Assembly: GCA_963702835.1 (NCBI GenBank)
Contig: OY969762.1
Coordinates: 2,976,001-3,040,000 of the forward strand
Direction: 5' to 3'
Source of the DNA: JAFGAV01 sp041479055
Lineage (GTDB): Bacteria; Acidobacteriota; Aminicenantia; Aminicenantales; JAFGAV01
DNA length: 64,000 bases
Program-made: the position numbers and the translations under genes
Shown: positions 8,068-21,024 of the stretch, piece by piece
Layout: each line of letters begins with the position of its first letter
Position numbering within the stretch: the stretch's first letter is position 1
Notes under the pieces: model-generated
Told to the model about the DNA's origin: nothing
Databases searched by the model: none
Seen by the model: only the letters and a program-made list of their open reading frames with translations

Positions 8068-9434
8068 GGATCCGTCCTCGGCTTCGTGCCGTCCTTATAG
8101 GCCTTCTGTCCCTGTTCCTCATCACTTTCATCCTGGTCGCGATCTTTCAAAAGAAAATCGCGCCGGCCGACCTAGTGCTTATTAACGGCGACATTCACAC
8201 TTTAGACCCCGCCCGTCCAGAGGCCAGGGCCTTGGTGGTCAGGGGCAACAGGATCGCGGCCGTATGTCTCACAGACGCCGAGGCCAAGGACCAGGCAGGC
8301 CGCCGGACCGAGCTCATCGACCTTGGCCGCGGGTTCGTCCTGCCCGGCCTGATCGACGGCCGCGTCCATTTCGATAAAGCCGGCGCGCTCATTAACGACG
8401 CCAACCTGATGGCCGTATCCGACGAGGAAGGGCTGCGGCAAGAGATCAGGCGGGTCGTCACCCTCATCGGGCCGGGAGAATGGATCACCGAGGGGCTGTG
8501 GGGCGCTTACGAACGGGGGGCCTCGGGCGAAGAGGGAGGAGGCGGCGGCGAGCTTAAGCCGGCCTGGCGTCCGCACCGCCGCATGATTGATGACCTAACC
8601 CCGGGCCATCCTTGTTTCCTATGCCGCTTCGACAACATAGAGTGGCTGGCCAATGGCGCCGCGCTCCGGGAGGCCGGCCTGGAGACGCAGCCTGTGGAAG
8701 GAATGGAGTTCGACTCGGATGGAAAACCCACCGGCATTATTTTCCAGCCCTCCCCGGCCTTTGATCGGATGCGAGCGGCGCAAAAGCCCAAATCCCACCA
8801 AAGGCTCCTGGCTGAGAACCGGGCGGCTCTAAAGATGCTGCGGGAGTCAGGTATCGTGGAGATTCATGATATCGCCGCGCCCGACCAGATCGAGCGCTTC
8901 GTGGAGCTCGAGGAGAAGGGCGAGCTGACCTGCCGGGTCTGGCTCGAGCCCGGCCTGAGCCGGGGCCTGGAGCTGGCCGGACAGGGGTTTGCCCCGGGGC
9001 TCCATCCCAAAACCAAACAGCCGAGCAGGATGCTCCGCTACGGCCCCCTTGAGGGAGACATTGACGGAATCATGGGCGCCCACGGCGCCCTGCTCAGTTT
9101 CGGTTCGGATTGGCCGGGCACCAGCGGTTGGCTCTACCGGGTTCATCCCAAATACTTGATCTATGCCGCTGTGACACGCCAGAGTCCGAACGGCGAGCCA
9201 CTCCCCGGCTGGTTCCCCGAGCGACGCCTGTCGGTCGAAGAGGCCATTCGGGCCTATACGCTCAATAACGCCCTGGCCGTCTTTGAGGGCCAGGTGCGTG
9301 GTTCGCTCCAGCCGGGGAAGCTGGCCGACATCACTGTCTTCGACCGCAACCTGCTTAAGATCCCGCCGCAGGATATCCTCCGGGCTGAAGTTCTGGACAC
9401 TATCGTAGACGGAAAAGTCGTTTTCCGAAAATAA
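8064..9434 (+). CDS. YtcJ-like amidohydrolase, membrane-anchored, apparently internally deleted
   Basis: The GTG start overlaps the preceding stop (GTGA), implying translational coupling. Residues 8-27 form a membrane anchor. The rest belongs to the amidohydrolase-3/YtcJ group: NGDIHTLDP, LPGLIDGRVHF, and a C-terminal part with FGSDWPG, YAAVTRQSP and PGKLADITVFDRN. Two things are wrong for an active enzyme. The HxH metal motif reads Arg100-Val-His102. The segment between about residue 315 and the GSDWP motif (Asp349) is far shorter than in relatives, removing the region that normally holds further His ligands. At 456 aa it is about 100 residues short of the family. It may be a decaying gene or a non-catalytic remnant. 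Confidence 0.75.
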   Translation: MRIRPRLRAVLIGLLSLFLITFILVAIFQKKIAPADLVLINGDIHTLDPARPEARALVVRGNRIAAVCLTDAEAKDQAGRRTELIDLGRGFVLPGLIDGRVHFDKAGALINDANLMAVSDEEGLRQEIRRVVTLIGPGEWITEGLWGAYERGASGEEGGGGGELKPAWRPHRRMIDDLTPGHPCFLCRFDNIEWLANGAALREAGLETQPVEGMEFDSDGKPTGIIFQPSPAFDRMRAAQKPKSHQRLLAENRAALKMLRESGIVEIHDIAAPDQIERFVELEEKGELTCRVWLEPGLSRGLELAGQGFAPGLHPKTKQPSRMLRYGPLEGDIDGIMGAHGALLSFGSDWPGTSGWLYRVHPKYLIYAAVTRQSPNGEPLPGWFPERRLSVEEAIRAYTLNNALAVFEGQVRGSLQPGKLADITVFDRNLLKIPPQDILRAEVLDTIVDGKVVFRK

Positions 9435-9500
9435 TACAAAAACATCCCCTTCCCTCCTCACAAATCACAACATCGGAGATGCCTCTGAATGGCGCCGGCC

Positions 9501-9938
9501 TCATCCTTTGGCCACCTTTATCCTTCCGGTGATGGCCAGGGTTATCTTGTACCGGCCCCAGCCGTTTTCCACCCAGATGGTTGCCAGGTTTGAGACTACG
9601 CCCTGAGGGTGAAAAATGGGCGCATTGTTTGCCCGGAGCGATACTCCCTCCAAACGCCGGCCGGAGAGCCTGAGCCAAGCATCCTCCTCCGGGTCATGCC
9701 GCTCCAGGCAGTAGCTTGAACCTGAAAATCGCATCCTGACGGGCACGCCTTTCAAGATGGCCGTATAGCGGGCCTCATTCAGCCCGGCTGAAACCTCCCA
9801 TACCGCGCCGTGCAGCCTGTATTTTGGAATGAGGTGCAGGATGGACGATGTCCCCATATAGATAATAAAAACCAGGACAAGGAGAAGCAGCGAGGCTTCA
9901 ATCAAGGTATAGCCGGCGCGCTGAGTTGTGCGTTTCAC
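9501..9938 (-). CDS. GspH/FimT-like type IV prepilin
   Basis: The 145-aa protein has a prepilin leader ending in G (TQRAG) followed by YTLIEASLLLLVLVFIIYMG. That is the peptidase cleavage site, the Glu at position +5 and the hydrophobic helix of type IV pilins and type II secretion pseudopilins. The C-terminal globular part has a GspH/FimT-like length. I chose the GTG at 9938 because AGGA lies upstream and the leader is then 9 residues. The open frame continues upstream to an ATG at 10133, which would give a leader far too long. It is the last gene of a four-gene minor pilin set. Confidence 0.75.
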   Translation of the reverse strand: MKRTTQRAGYTLIEASLLLLVLVFIIYMGTSSILHLIPKYRLHGAVWEVSAGLNEARYTAILKGVPVRMRFSGSSYCLERHDPEEDAWLRLSGRRLEGVSLRANNAPIFHPQGVVSNLATIWVENGWGRYKITLAITGRIKVAKG

Positions 9939-9993
9939 AAGTTCCTGGCCATTCGGAGATACGTTCTTCGACGCACAACGGCCGGGAGAGTTT

Positions 9994-10126
9994 GAGGGGG
10001 GCGGCGTGGCCCCCCTCAGGGGGTCAGCGGAGCGAAGCGACGCGCCTAGGGGGGAGCTTGACTCCCCCCTAGGAAGTGCACCGTCTTTGCTGAATATTTT
10101 GACAAGGAGCTTATAGGCCGGTGCAC
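9994..10126 (-). repeat. Cluster of three hairpins inside the minor pilin operon
   Basis: Three inverted repeats follow one another in the 187-bp gap between two pilin genes. They are GAGGGGGG (9994-10001) with CCCCCCTC (10010-10017); CCTAGGGGGGAG (10045-10056) with its perfect complement (10062-10073); and GTGCACCG (10076-10083) with CGGTGCAC (10119-10126). The arrangement looks like a REP-type palindromic element. It could attenuate expression of the distal gene or stabilise the upstream message. Confidence 0.65.
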
Positions 10127-11688
10127 TAATCATGGTCTTTCCAGATGAGCGGCCTGAAGGAGGAGACGAGAAGCACGGGAGAAGCTGTCCTCAGAAGACG
10201 GCGGGCCAGCTCATTATCCCTAAGTAATCCGGGGTCATGGCTCACCTCAAGATGGCTGTCGCCCAGGTCAATGTCAGCAGCCTGAAGGCTTCCCAGGAGA
10301 TGGATGTTTTTAGCCCGGCCGTCGATGTGGAAGCCCCGGCCCGAAGCAACCAGCTCCGCCTGGACCTTTAGATCTTGAGGCGCGTTCAGGCCGACTGCGA
10401 TCCCCCCTTCTTTGACTTCTCCCGAAGTCAGGCCGGTCCCCGTGGAGAAGATAAAAAGTTGGGAGTCGGACTCTTTTATATAAGGAAGGCCCGGCTGCCA
10501 GGCCACTCCCTGTTGGATGAGGTGGGCAGAGAGGGTGATCCGGCCTGAAGAGACCAGAGTGAGTCGGACTCCGCGAAGGATTGAGGGGATCTCCTCATCA
10601 AGACAGAGCTGGAGCCTTCCCCCCTCGTCCGGTTTTCCCCCGCCCAAAGACTTGACGGCTCCGTCGACTATGATGATGGGCTCGACCAGGTCATCGAATG
10701 TTTCTGTTGAGCCGGGTCCGGCGAATTCCGTCCATCCTTGGACCGGGTTGAACTTAAGAGTCCATTCCTCGCTTCTGTTGCGGAAGCAAATCAGTTGAGC
10801 GTCCTCGGCGACGGCGGTAATGAGCTCCTCCAGGTCGCCCTGGACAAAGACCCCACCCAGCCCGAGGTCGTTGCGGACGAGATAGACGCCCTCCGGCACA
10901 GGCTCGTTGTTTTCCGCGAGGCCAAGTGCCTGCCGCAGCCTCCGAGCCGAGAGGTCCTGGGGAGAAAAGAGCTTGATTTTTAGAGCTACTTCCAGGGCCG
11001 GCCGGGCATCCTGCGGCAGCAGAGGCTGATCTGGGGAGAGCGCTTTGGAAAGGTGAGACAAGCCGGGGTCGGGATGGAACGTCAGCCCGGCGAGATCAGG
11101 AGGATCGGACGGATCGCCCGGCTGGCCGGGCTTGGACAATAGAACCGGAAAGTAAGCCAGCGGTACCAACCCGGCCATAATGTCGAGCGAAATGTCGAGA
11201 GAGGCGGAGCGGATAGCGGTTAAGTTGACCATTTTTCCTTGAGAGCTGACGACCGCCTTGAATTCAGCACGAATAAAAGAATCCAAGTCTTCGAATCGCT
11301 CCAGGGTAAAGCCCAGGCCTCCCTGCCAGGAACAGGCTCCCCAGCCGCCCCCAATGGGCCACTGAGACGGCCTCCCCAAAGCCTCTTCGATAAGCGCCGT
11401 TCCCTTTTTTTCGGCGTCGGCTTTCAGGACCGCCAGCCTATCCTCTTCGAGCGGAAGGGGAAAGGGCCGGCCGGCCAGGAGATCGGCGAGAGAGAGATAT
11501 CCCTGCTTCAGGCCGTTTTCCGCCATAATATCAAGAACGGTCGTATTTTTCCTGATCAGTGCCGACCTCAGGGAGACCTGGGTCAGAAATATAAGGCTCA
11601 GGCCTATCGAGGAAAAAACGAGGAAGAGGGCCACGGACATGAGTGTGGCCGAGCCTCGGCGCTCGCGCCCCCTCCTCCCTCGCGGCAA
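10126..11688 (-). CDS. PilX-like pilus assembly protein
   Basis: The 520-aa protein starts with a basic region (LPRGRRGRERRGSATLM) followed by a long hydrophobic helix (SVALFLVFSSIGLSLIFL). This is the N-terminal layout of PilX-type proteins, which often lack the canonical prepilin Glu. The large remaining part is unrecognised and probably periplasmic. I chose the TTG at 11688, one base after the stop of the previous gene and 5 bp after AGGAG; the ATG at 11739 would overlap that gene by 50 bp. Its place between PilW-like and FimT-like genes supports a role in the pilus priming complex. It is much longer than typical PilX (about 200 aa). Confidence 0.6.
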   Translation of the reverse strand: MPRGRRGRERRGSATLMSVALFLVFSSIGLSLIFLTQVSLRSALIRKNTTVLDIMAENGLKQGYLSLADLLAGRPFPLPLEEDRLAVLKADAEKKGTALIEEALGRPSQWPIGGGWGACSWQGGLGFTLERFEDLDSFIRAEFKAVVSSQGKMVNLTAIRSASLDISLDIMAGLVPLAYFPVLLSKPGQPGDPSDPPDLAGLTFHPDPGLSHLSKALSPDQPLLPQDARPALEVALKIKLFSPQDLSARRLRQALGLAENNEPVPEGVYLVRNDLGLGGVFVQGDLEELITAVAEDAQLICFRNRSEEWTLKFNPVQGWTEFAGPGSTETFDDLVEPIIIVDGAVKSLGGGKPDEGGRLQLCLDEEIPSILRGVRLTLVSSGRITLSAHLIQQGVAWQPGLPYIKESDSQLFIFSTGTGLTSGEVKEGGIAVGLNAPQDLKVQAELVASGRGFHIDGRAKNIHLLGSLQAADIDLGDSHLEVSHDPGLLRDNELARRLLRTASPVLLVSSFRPLIWKDHD

Positions 11689-11689
11689 T

Positions 11690-12397
11690 TTATCTCCTGA
11701 AAGCGAGCGCCAAATTTTTGGGAAGGACACACATCTCATAGATTTTCTCTTCCTGTGACCGGAGGGCCAGTCGAATCGTCACCAAACGGCTGTTCGCCTC
11801 TAGGGTGTATTCCAGCAGGGATGCATCCTCGAGCAGGGGCTGGCCGCTCCCGGCGTTTTCTTTTCTCCGGATTACGCCTGTTTGATCATCCAGGTAGTAA
11901 TCCACGACTTCCAGAAGCAGAAGACGGCTCTCTTCTTTTCCATAATAGGCCTCGGCTGCCGGAGTTAAGGTCAGCGTTTTATCCTGAACGCTCAAGATTT
12001 CCAGCAGTTGACCTTGTTGCCCCTGAAAAAGGCAGAGGCGGCGCTTGCGCTTGAGTCCCGCGGCGTCCTTCACGGTTGCGGAAGTCTGGCCGGGTTGAAT
12101 ATCGGCGGCCAAGAAGAGGTCCTTCTCATACCTCTCGGTTCGCAGCCGGCCGTCGTCCGTCCCCAGGCCCTGAACAAGCCCCAGGCTGATGGGCGAGCTC
12201 AGCCCCTGACCGGCCCGCTGTACATCGTCCCGGATCAGGTCCAGGGCGGCCAGGGCAGCCTGCCTCTTCTCGCTTCGGTCCTTAAGCCGGAAGAAGAAAG
12301 CGCGGCTGACGCCGAAAAATTCGAGGCCGGCCAGGACGATAACCAGGGTTAGAGACAGGCTGAGCAGGCTTTCCAGGAGGGAGAATCCCTTGCGCAT
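11690..12397 (-). CDS. PilW/GspJ-like type IV prepilin
   Basis: This 235-aa minor prepilin begins MRKGFSLLESLLSLSLTLVIV: a 4-residue leader, the Gly-Phe cleavage site, Glu at position +5, and the hydrophobic assembly helix. The C-terminal domain is of PilW/GspJ size. It would be processed by prepilin peptidase and join a tip complex in the inner membrane. It lies 7 bp downstream of the PilV-like gene and directly abuts the PilX-like gene, so the genes are very likely co-transcribed. Confidence 0.8.
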   Translation of the reverse strand: MRKGFSLLESLLSLSLTLVIVLAGLEFFGVSRAFFFRLKDRSEKRQAALAALDLIRDDVQRAGQGLSSPISLGLVQGLGTDDGRLRTERYEKDLFLAADIQPGQTSATVKDAAGLKRKRRLCLFQGQQGQLLEILSVQDKTLTLTPAAEAYYGKEESRLLLLEVVDYYLDDQTGVIRRKENAGSGQPLLEDASLLEYTLEANSRLVTIRLALRSQEEKIYEMCVLPKNLALAFRR

Positions 12398-12404
12398 CTT
12401 TGTC

Positions 12405-12785
12405 TTAAAATCCCAATGGCCGAGCCAGGATCAACTTCAGCTCCGTTCCCCGCTCTGCTGTCCCGCTCGGCGCGGCTCTCACGGTGATGTGTTTGACCTG
12501 GTCGCTGATTTTGTCGATGGTCCAGCTGATTTGAAACTGCCGGCCCGTGGCTCGGTCCTTCACAGATTCTTGGTAAGCGCCTTCGGCCATGTCGTCGCTG
12601 TCGAAGGGGAGCGCGCGAAGCGACTCCAGCTTGGAGGCGGCCAGCCCGGCCGAGGCCGTGAGGGTATCAGACCTTTTTTTGAGGTGGGCGGCCCGCAACA
12701 TAAGCTCGGCTGTTCCGGCGACCAGGAAAGCGGCCAGGGCCAGGTTGAGGAGTGTTTCGATGAGGGTGAAGCCGCGGCCGGTCAT
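12405..12785 (-). CDS. PilV/GspI-like type IV prepilin
   Basis: This 126-aa minor prepilin begins MTGRGFTLIETLLNLALAAFL, with the cleavage site between G and F and Glu at +5. I chose the ATG at 12785 because GGAG lies 7 bp upstream and the leader has the usual length; an in-frame ATG at 12815 has less support. It is the first of four pilin-like genes on this strand (PilV, PilW, PilX, FimT types). These together resemble the minor-pilin operons that prime type IV pili or type II secretion pseudopili. No ATPase, secretin or major pilin gene is in the window. Confidence 0.8.
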   Translation of the reverse strand: MTGRGFTLIETLLNLALAAFLVAGTAELMLRAAHLKKRSDTLTASAGLAASKLESLRALPFDSDDMAEGAYQESVKDRATGRQFQISWTIDKISDQVKHITVRAAPSGTAERGTELKLILARPLGF

Positions 12786-12980
12786 TGTTTTCTCCGGCCT
12801 GCTTGAATGCCGCAATCGTGCCAGTCACAAAGAGAAGATCCAGGGGAGGTTTTGCCCCTTGATTCGGCGGCAATGACAACAAGCGTTTACGGAAGGCTGT
12901 TTTCTCCGTCGCCTCCGGTGGACAATTTACGGGGGGGACGCCCCGCGGCCGGCAGCCGGTCAGCGGTTGAGCGGCAGGCT

Positions 12981-14144
12981 TCAGTGGCTGTTCGGGTCGA
13001 AGATTAAGCCGTTGTTCCTCCACTCCAGGCGTTCGCCGCGGAAGCCTTGCCAGATGCGGCCGTCATTGGTTACTCCGGAGATATTGAAGAGGCCCTGGCC
13101 GTCGAGGCAAGCGGAAACCCGCTTGAGGTCTCCGACACTGAGGACAGCGTCGTTATTGTGCCAGCGTCCGTTTTCATCCCGGTAGAAATGATACGCGGCC
13201 TCCGCCCCGGAATAGAAGCCGATCACCTGGGGAAGCCCGTCTCGACCCAGGAAGCCGGACAGATTCTTGAAGGTCACTTTGGTTATATTGCCTTCGAAGT
13301 TTTTCTCGAACCGCTGCGGGTCGAAATTCCATTTGCCGGTGGCCACATCCCGATCAACCGCCTTGAAATTTCCGTCCTCGGCATTTTGGTAGAGCATGAT
13401 GAAGGTTCGACTGTCCTCGATGGCGGCAAAGGCCTTGGCTTGGAGATTTTCCGGAAAAAGCTCCCGCGTCCAACGGAAGCTGTCCTGGCCGCCTCCGATC
13501 ATGGGGGACAGAGTGTACCTGACGATGCGGGAGCCGTTTCCCTCTCCTCGAACCAGCCCCATTAGAATCATCAGGTTTCCCTCGGCCGGGGGGAAACAGA
13601 ACGGCTGGGACAGGTCGTCCGGGATGGGGTCGGACAGCATGACATGCCATTGATTATCATTGTCCCGGACGGCATAGCTGAATCTTTTTTCGGCCTCCCC
13701 GTCGCCGGATTTGAGGATGACCACATGGAGGCGGCCGCTCGGGTCGCTGGCGGCGGCCAAGCGGGCTTCGCCCGTCCCGACGGCTAGGAGGGGTTGGCCA
13801 AATTGAATTCTTTCCAGAACCGGAGCGGTCAGGTCGGTGACCACGCCGTTTGAGGTCCAAGACTTATCGGCATTTTGATAAGCATGCCAGAGGCCATTCA
13901 CTGTCCAGCGGGTGGCGAAGCCCAGGGCTGTTTTTTGCTGCAGCTCTCCGCTCCGGATGGCCAGGATTTGGAGGACCTGGTCGTTGGTTTTCATCACCAG
14001 CTGGGCATCCTGAAAATCTTTCCAGATGTACCGATAGACAAGGCCGGCCTTGGTGAATTCGGGAGTGATGTACTGGCCGGAGGCGTTAAGCACGGCCAGG
14101 GCAAAAAGCGATAAGCATAATATTCCCCATTGTATTTTTCTCAT
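12981..14144 (-). CDS. Secreted protein of unknown function (387 aa)
   Basis: The protein has a clear signal peptide (MRKIQWGILCLSLFALAVLNASG, then QYITP). The mature part shows repeated aromatic and Gly-containing beta segments such as TALGFATRWTVNGLWHAYQN and NGRWHNNDAVLSVG, compatible with a beta-propeller or similar all-beta fold. I recognise no family. AAGGAGG lies 5 bp before the ATG. It precedes the minor pilin genes on the same strand with a 195-bp gap, so it may or may not belong to their transcript. That gap holds nothing else I can identify. Confidence 0.65.
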   Translation of the reverse strand: MRKIQWGILCLSLFALAVLNASGQYITPEFTKAGLVYRYIWKDFQDAQLVMKTNDQVLQILAIRSGELQQKTALGFATRWTVNGLWHAYQNADKSWTSNGVVTDLTAPVLERIQFGQPLLAVGTGEARLAAASDPSGRLHVVILKSGDGEAEKRFSYAVRDNDNQWHVMLSDPIPDDLSQPFCFPPAEGNLMILMGLVRGEGNGSRIVRYTLSPMIGGGQDSFRWTRELFPENLQAKAFAAIEDSRTFIMLYQNAEDGNFKAVDRDVATGKWNFDPQRFEKNFEGNITKVTFKNLSGFLGRDGLPQVIGFYSGAEAAYHFYRDENGRWHNNDAVLSVGDLKRVSACLDGQGLFNISGVTNDGRIWQGFRGERLEWRNNGLIFDPNSH

Positions 14145-14283
14145 AGTTTCCTCCTTGGTTTATTCTACTTTTTTCTTCAGATAAAATAAATAACCTCATC
14201 TAAAAAAGCATTTTTTTCAGCGACAGGACCTCATGGGGCATTTATTCGATCTCGGGAAAAGAATCGTTTTTCGCCCTAACCCA

Positions 14284-14311
14284 TTGACTTTCAGTATGAT
14301 AGCCCTATAAT
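14284..14311 (+). promoter_or_regulatory. rRNA operon promoter P1
   Basis: TTGACT (14284-14289) and TATAAT (14306-14311) with 16-bp spacing lie about 255 bp upstream of the 16S gene. The roughly 420-bp stretch 14145-14566 has no gene and appears to be rRNA promoter and leader. Confidence 0.75.
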
Positions 14312-14363
14312 ACCTCTTTGGCTTACAGTATCCGAAAAAATAAGGGGAAAATAAATAATTGTC

Positions 14364-14392
14364 TTGACAAATAAGCCAATTTATCCTACAGT
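14364..14392 (+). promoter_or_regulatory. rRNA operon promoter P2
   Basis: TTGACA (14364-14369) with TACAGT (14387-14392) at 17-bp spacing lies 80 bp downstream of P1. A tandem pair is common upstream of rRNA operons. Downstream, a GGCC-rich hairpin and AT-rich leader lead into the 16S gene. Confidence 0.6.
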
Positions 14393-14566
14393 AATACAGC
14401 CTCTTATAGGCCTCTCGGCCGAAAGGCCGGAAAATCAAAGAGAGCTTCATGAGAGAGCAGTTTCTTTCTCGGGTTAGAAAGATTAAGATCTTTGAAACAA
14501 AAGCGGAGCGACATTAATCGATCAGATTTGCTCTAATCTCTGGAAAAGAACTCGCAAGAGTTCCTA

Positions 14567-16099
<1,533 letters not shown>

Positions 16100-16197
16100 C
16101 AAAGGAGAGCAATAAGGAAAGATTTTTGTTCGCTCCGCTTTTTTTTACATTAGATTCGGTTAGAGTGGGGCTTTAACCAAAGAACGAAGGCTATTTA

Positions 16198-16274
<77 letters not shown>

Positions 16275-16337
16275 TCACCACGGCAGGCGATATCGGGCTG
16301 AGCTCAGGGGGCCGGTGGTTTTCGTTCCGCGGCGTCC

Positions 16338-16413
16338 GGGGCTGTAGCTCAGCTGGGAGAGCGCCTGTTTTGCACGCAGGAGGTCGCCGGTTCGAGCCCG
16401 GTCAGCTCCACCA
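16338..16413 (+). tRNA. tRNA-Ala (TGC)
   Basis: The 76-nt cloverleaf starts GGGGCTG and ends CAGCTCCACCA with encoded CCA. The anticodon TGC is in TTTGCAC, and the T arm is CCGGTTCGAGCCCGG. The Ile-Ala order in the spacer is the common bacterial arrangement. Confidence 0.97.
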
Positions 16414-16518
16414 GTTTTCCTGCCGAGGAAACCAGCATTGAAGTACATCCCCAGGTTGGGGAAGCGATAGATTCGATCTTTGACAATTCAACGCGGCACA
16501 TGAAACAAAAGCACTTTT

Positions 16519-16539
16519 TTTGCTTTGACAAAACTTTAT

Positions 16540-16547
<8 letters not shown>
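16519..16547 (+). promoter_or_regulatory. 5' arm of the pre-23S processing stem
   Basis: This 29-nt arm is complementary to 19543-19570 apart from about one bulge and one mismatch. It brings the 5' and 3' ends of 23S together as the usual RNase III substrate. Confidence 0.8.
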
Positions 16548-19552
<3,005 letters not shown>

Positions 19553-19661
19553 AAAGTTTATCAAAGCAAAACGTGGGACATGAACTAAATTCTCTTGAAT
19601 TTGGTATCGTGTCCCGGGATTTGACAGTGTCGCTTTTTGAGCATCAACAAGGCTATGAATT

Positions 19662-19777
<116 letters not shown>

Positions 19778-19898
19778 TTTATTTTTAAAGAATATGTTTT
19801 GTAAGCAGAGCAAGCGAATAAGGGCAGGGGGGCGAATGGCCTTCGGCATAAGACTCCTTACCTCGAATTCGGCTAATATGAAAAAGGAGATTCGGTGA

Positions 19899-20231
19899 AT
19901 GAACATCTACGTGGGCAATTTGTCCCGGGACGTGTCTGAGCGCGAGTTGCGTGAGGCCTTTGAGGCCCACGGGCAGGTCCAGGCCTGTTCCATCATCAAG
20001 GATAAGTTCAGCGGCGAGTCGCGCGGTTTCGGCTTCGTGGAGATGCCGAACAAGGAAGAAGGCGAGAAAGCCATCGCCGCGATGAACGGCAAGGATTTGA
20101 AGGGCCGTAACATCACAGTCAACGAGGCCCGGCCGCGAACCGATGACGGCCGGCGCAGCAGCGGGGCCGCACGCCCGAGTTTCGGCGGAGGCCGGAGCCG
20201 CGGCGGTTTCGGCGGCGGCCGCCGGTTTTGA
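19899..20231 (+). CDS. RRM-type RNA-binding protein with Gly/Arg tail
   Basis: This 110-aa protein has a single RNA recognition motif: RNP2 is IYVGNL (residues 3-8) and RNP1 is RGFGFVEM (42-49). A Gly/Arg-rich tail follows (FGGGRSRGGFGGGRRF). Bacterial members of this family (Rbp type) bind single-stranded RNA and are often linked to cold or stress responses. The ribosome site AAAGGAGA is 8 bp before the ATG. It lies only about 120 bp after the 5S gene on the same strand with no clear terminator between, so read-through from the rRNA operon is possible. A paralogue follows. Confidence 0.9.
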   Translation: MNIYVGNLSRDVSERELREAFEAHGQVQACSIIKDKFSGESRGFGFVEMPNKEEGEKAIAAMNGKDLKGRNITVNEARPRTDDGRRSSGAARPSFGGGRSRGGFGGGRRF

Positions 20232-20371
20232 TTTTCTAGGTATTTCAGGACAGAATAAAGGAAGGGGCAAAGGCCCTGATCGGTCGCATACTCCTCTCCT
20301 TTATTTAGATCACATTTTAGCGGGACCATCCGGGTGCCTCCCGGCGGGATCCCTCGTCAAAGGAGACGAGT
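20232..20371 (+). promoter_or_regulatory. Structured leader between the two RRM genes
   Basis: The 140-bp gap contains an ATAAAGGA/TCCTTTAT inverted repeat (about 20256-20306) and a GC-rich imperfect hairpin (GGGACCATCCGGG with CCCGGCGGGATCCC). The ribosome site for the second gene follows. It could form a thermosensitive or protein-binding 5' UTR; this is inference from complementarity only. Confidence 0.4.
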
Positions 20372-20659
20372 ATGAACATTTATGTAGGCAACCTTTCTTT
20401 CAACGTGACCGAGGCCGACCTCAAGGAGGCCTTTGGTGCTTTCGGCACAGTCCAGACCGCCTCGATCATTAAGGACAAGTACAGCGGAGAATCGCGCGGC
20501 TTCGGCTTCGTCGAAATCTCCAACAGCGAAGAGGCCCAAAAGGCCATCGCCGCCATGAACGGCAAGGAACTCAAGGGCCGGGCCCTGAAGGTCAACGAGG
20601 CCAAGCCCCAGTCGGACCGGCCGCGGAGCGGCGGGTTCGGCGGCGGCCGCCGGTTCTGA
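20372..20659 (+). CDS. RRM-type RNA-binding protein, second copy
   Basis: This 95-aa protein has one RRM (RNP2 IYVGNL, residues 3-8; RNP1 RGFGFVEI, about 42-49) and a short tail SGGFGGGRRF. It is a clear paralogue of the protein encoded at 19899-20231, with nearly identical core segments (SIIKDK.SGESRGFGFVE, KAIAAMNGK.LKGR), so the pair arose by tandem duplication. AAAGGAG precedes the ATG. A strong terminator at 20731-20769 ends the unit. Confidence 0.9.
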   Translation: MNIYVGNLSFNVTEADLKEAFGAFGTVQTASIIKDKYSGESRGFGFVEISNSEEAQKAIAAMNGKELKGRALKVNEAKPQSDRPRSGGFGGGRRF

Positions 20660-20730
20660 TTCGCCAAACAAGCGATGGGCTCGGAATTTTTTTGAATTCC
20701 GGGCCTGTCGCCTGACAACCAAAGAAACCC

Positions 20731-20769
20731 AGGCGGATTTCAACGTGGTTGAAGTCCGCCTTTTTTTTC
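20731..20769 (+). terminator. Rho-independent terminator after the RRM genes
   Basis: AGGCGGATTTCAA pairs with TTGAAGTCCGCCT (13 bp with one G-T pair) around a short loop, followed by eight T residues. It may also be the terminator of transcripts reading through from the rRNA operon. Confidence 0.85.
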
Positions 20770-20797
20770 GGGTTTTCCCCTCCCGCCTGCGACCTTT

Positions 20798-20887
20798 CCG
20801 GAGACACCAACCTTTGCCCCCCTTGTTTCACCAAGGGGGGCTAGAGGGGGTTAAATAGAATAAAGAGAATTTATTAGGTGTCTCCGG
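20798..20887 (+). repeat. Palindromic element, copy A (90 bp)
   Basis: Terminal inverted repeats CCGGAGACACC and GGTGTCTCCGG enclose a second hairpin (CCCCCCTTG with CAAGGGGGG) and an AT-rich segment. It is the first of three related elements in 20798-21110, which fill most of the gap between the RRM genes and the IS110 element. Confidence 0.8.
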
Positions 20888-20916
20888 CTACGCCAGGCTG
20901 CGCGCGGAGGGTATTG

Positions 20917-20998
20917 CCGGAGACGCCTTCTCTTTTTTTCATAATTTATTAACCCCTCCCCCCTGGGCAATCAGGGGGGAGATCGTGGGCGTCTCCGG
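20917..20998 (-). repeat. Palindromic element, copy B (82 bp, inverted)
   Basis: The terminal repeats are CCGGAGACGCC and GGCGTCTCCGG. The order is AT-rich segment first, then the C/G hairpin (CCCCCCTG with CAGGGGGG), the reverse of copies A and C. The A-to-G change in one arm is matched by T-to-C in the other. Confidence 0.8.
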
Positions 20999-21024
20999 AA
21001 AGGCCGGCCCCTCCGCCGGCCTCT

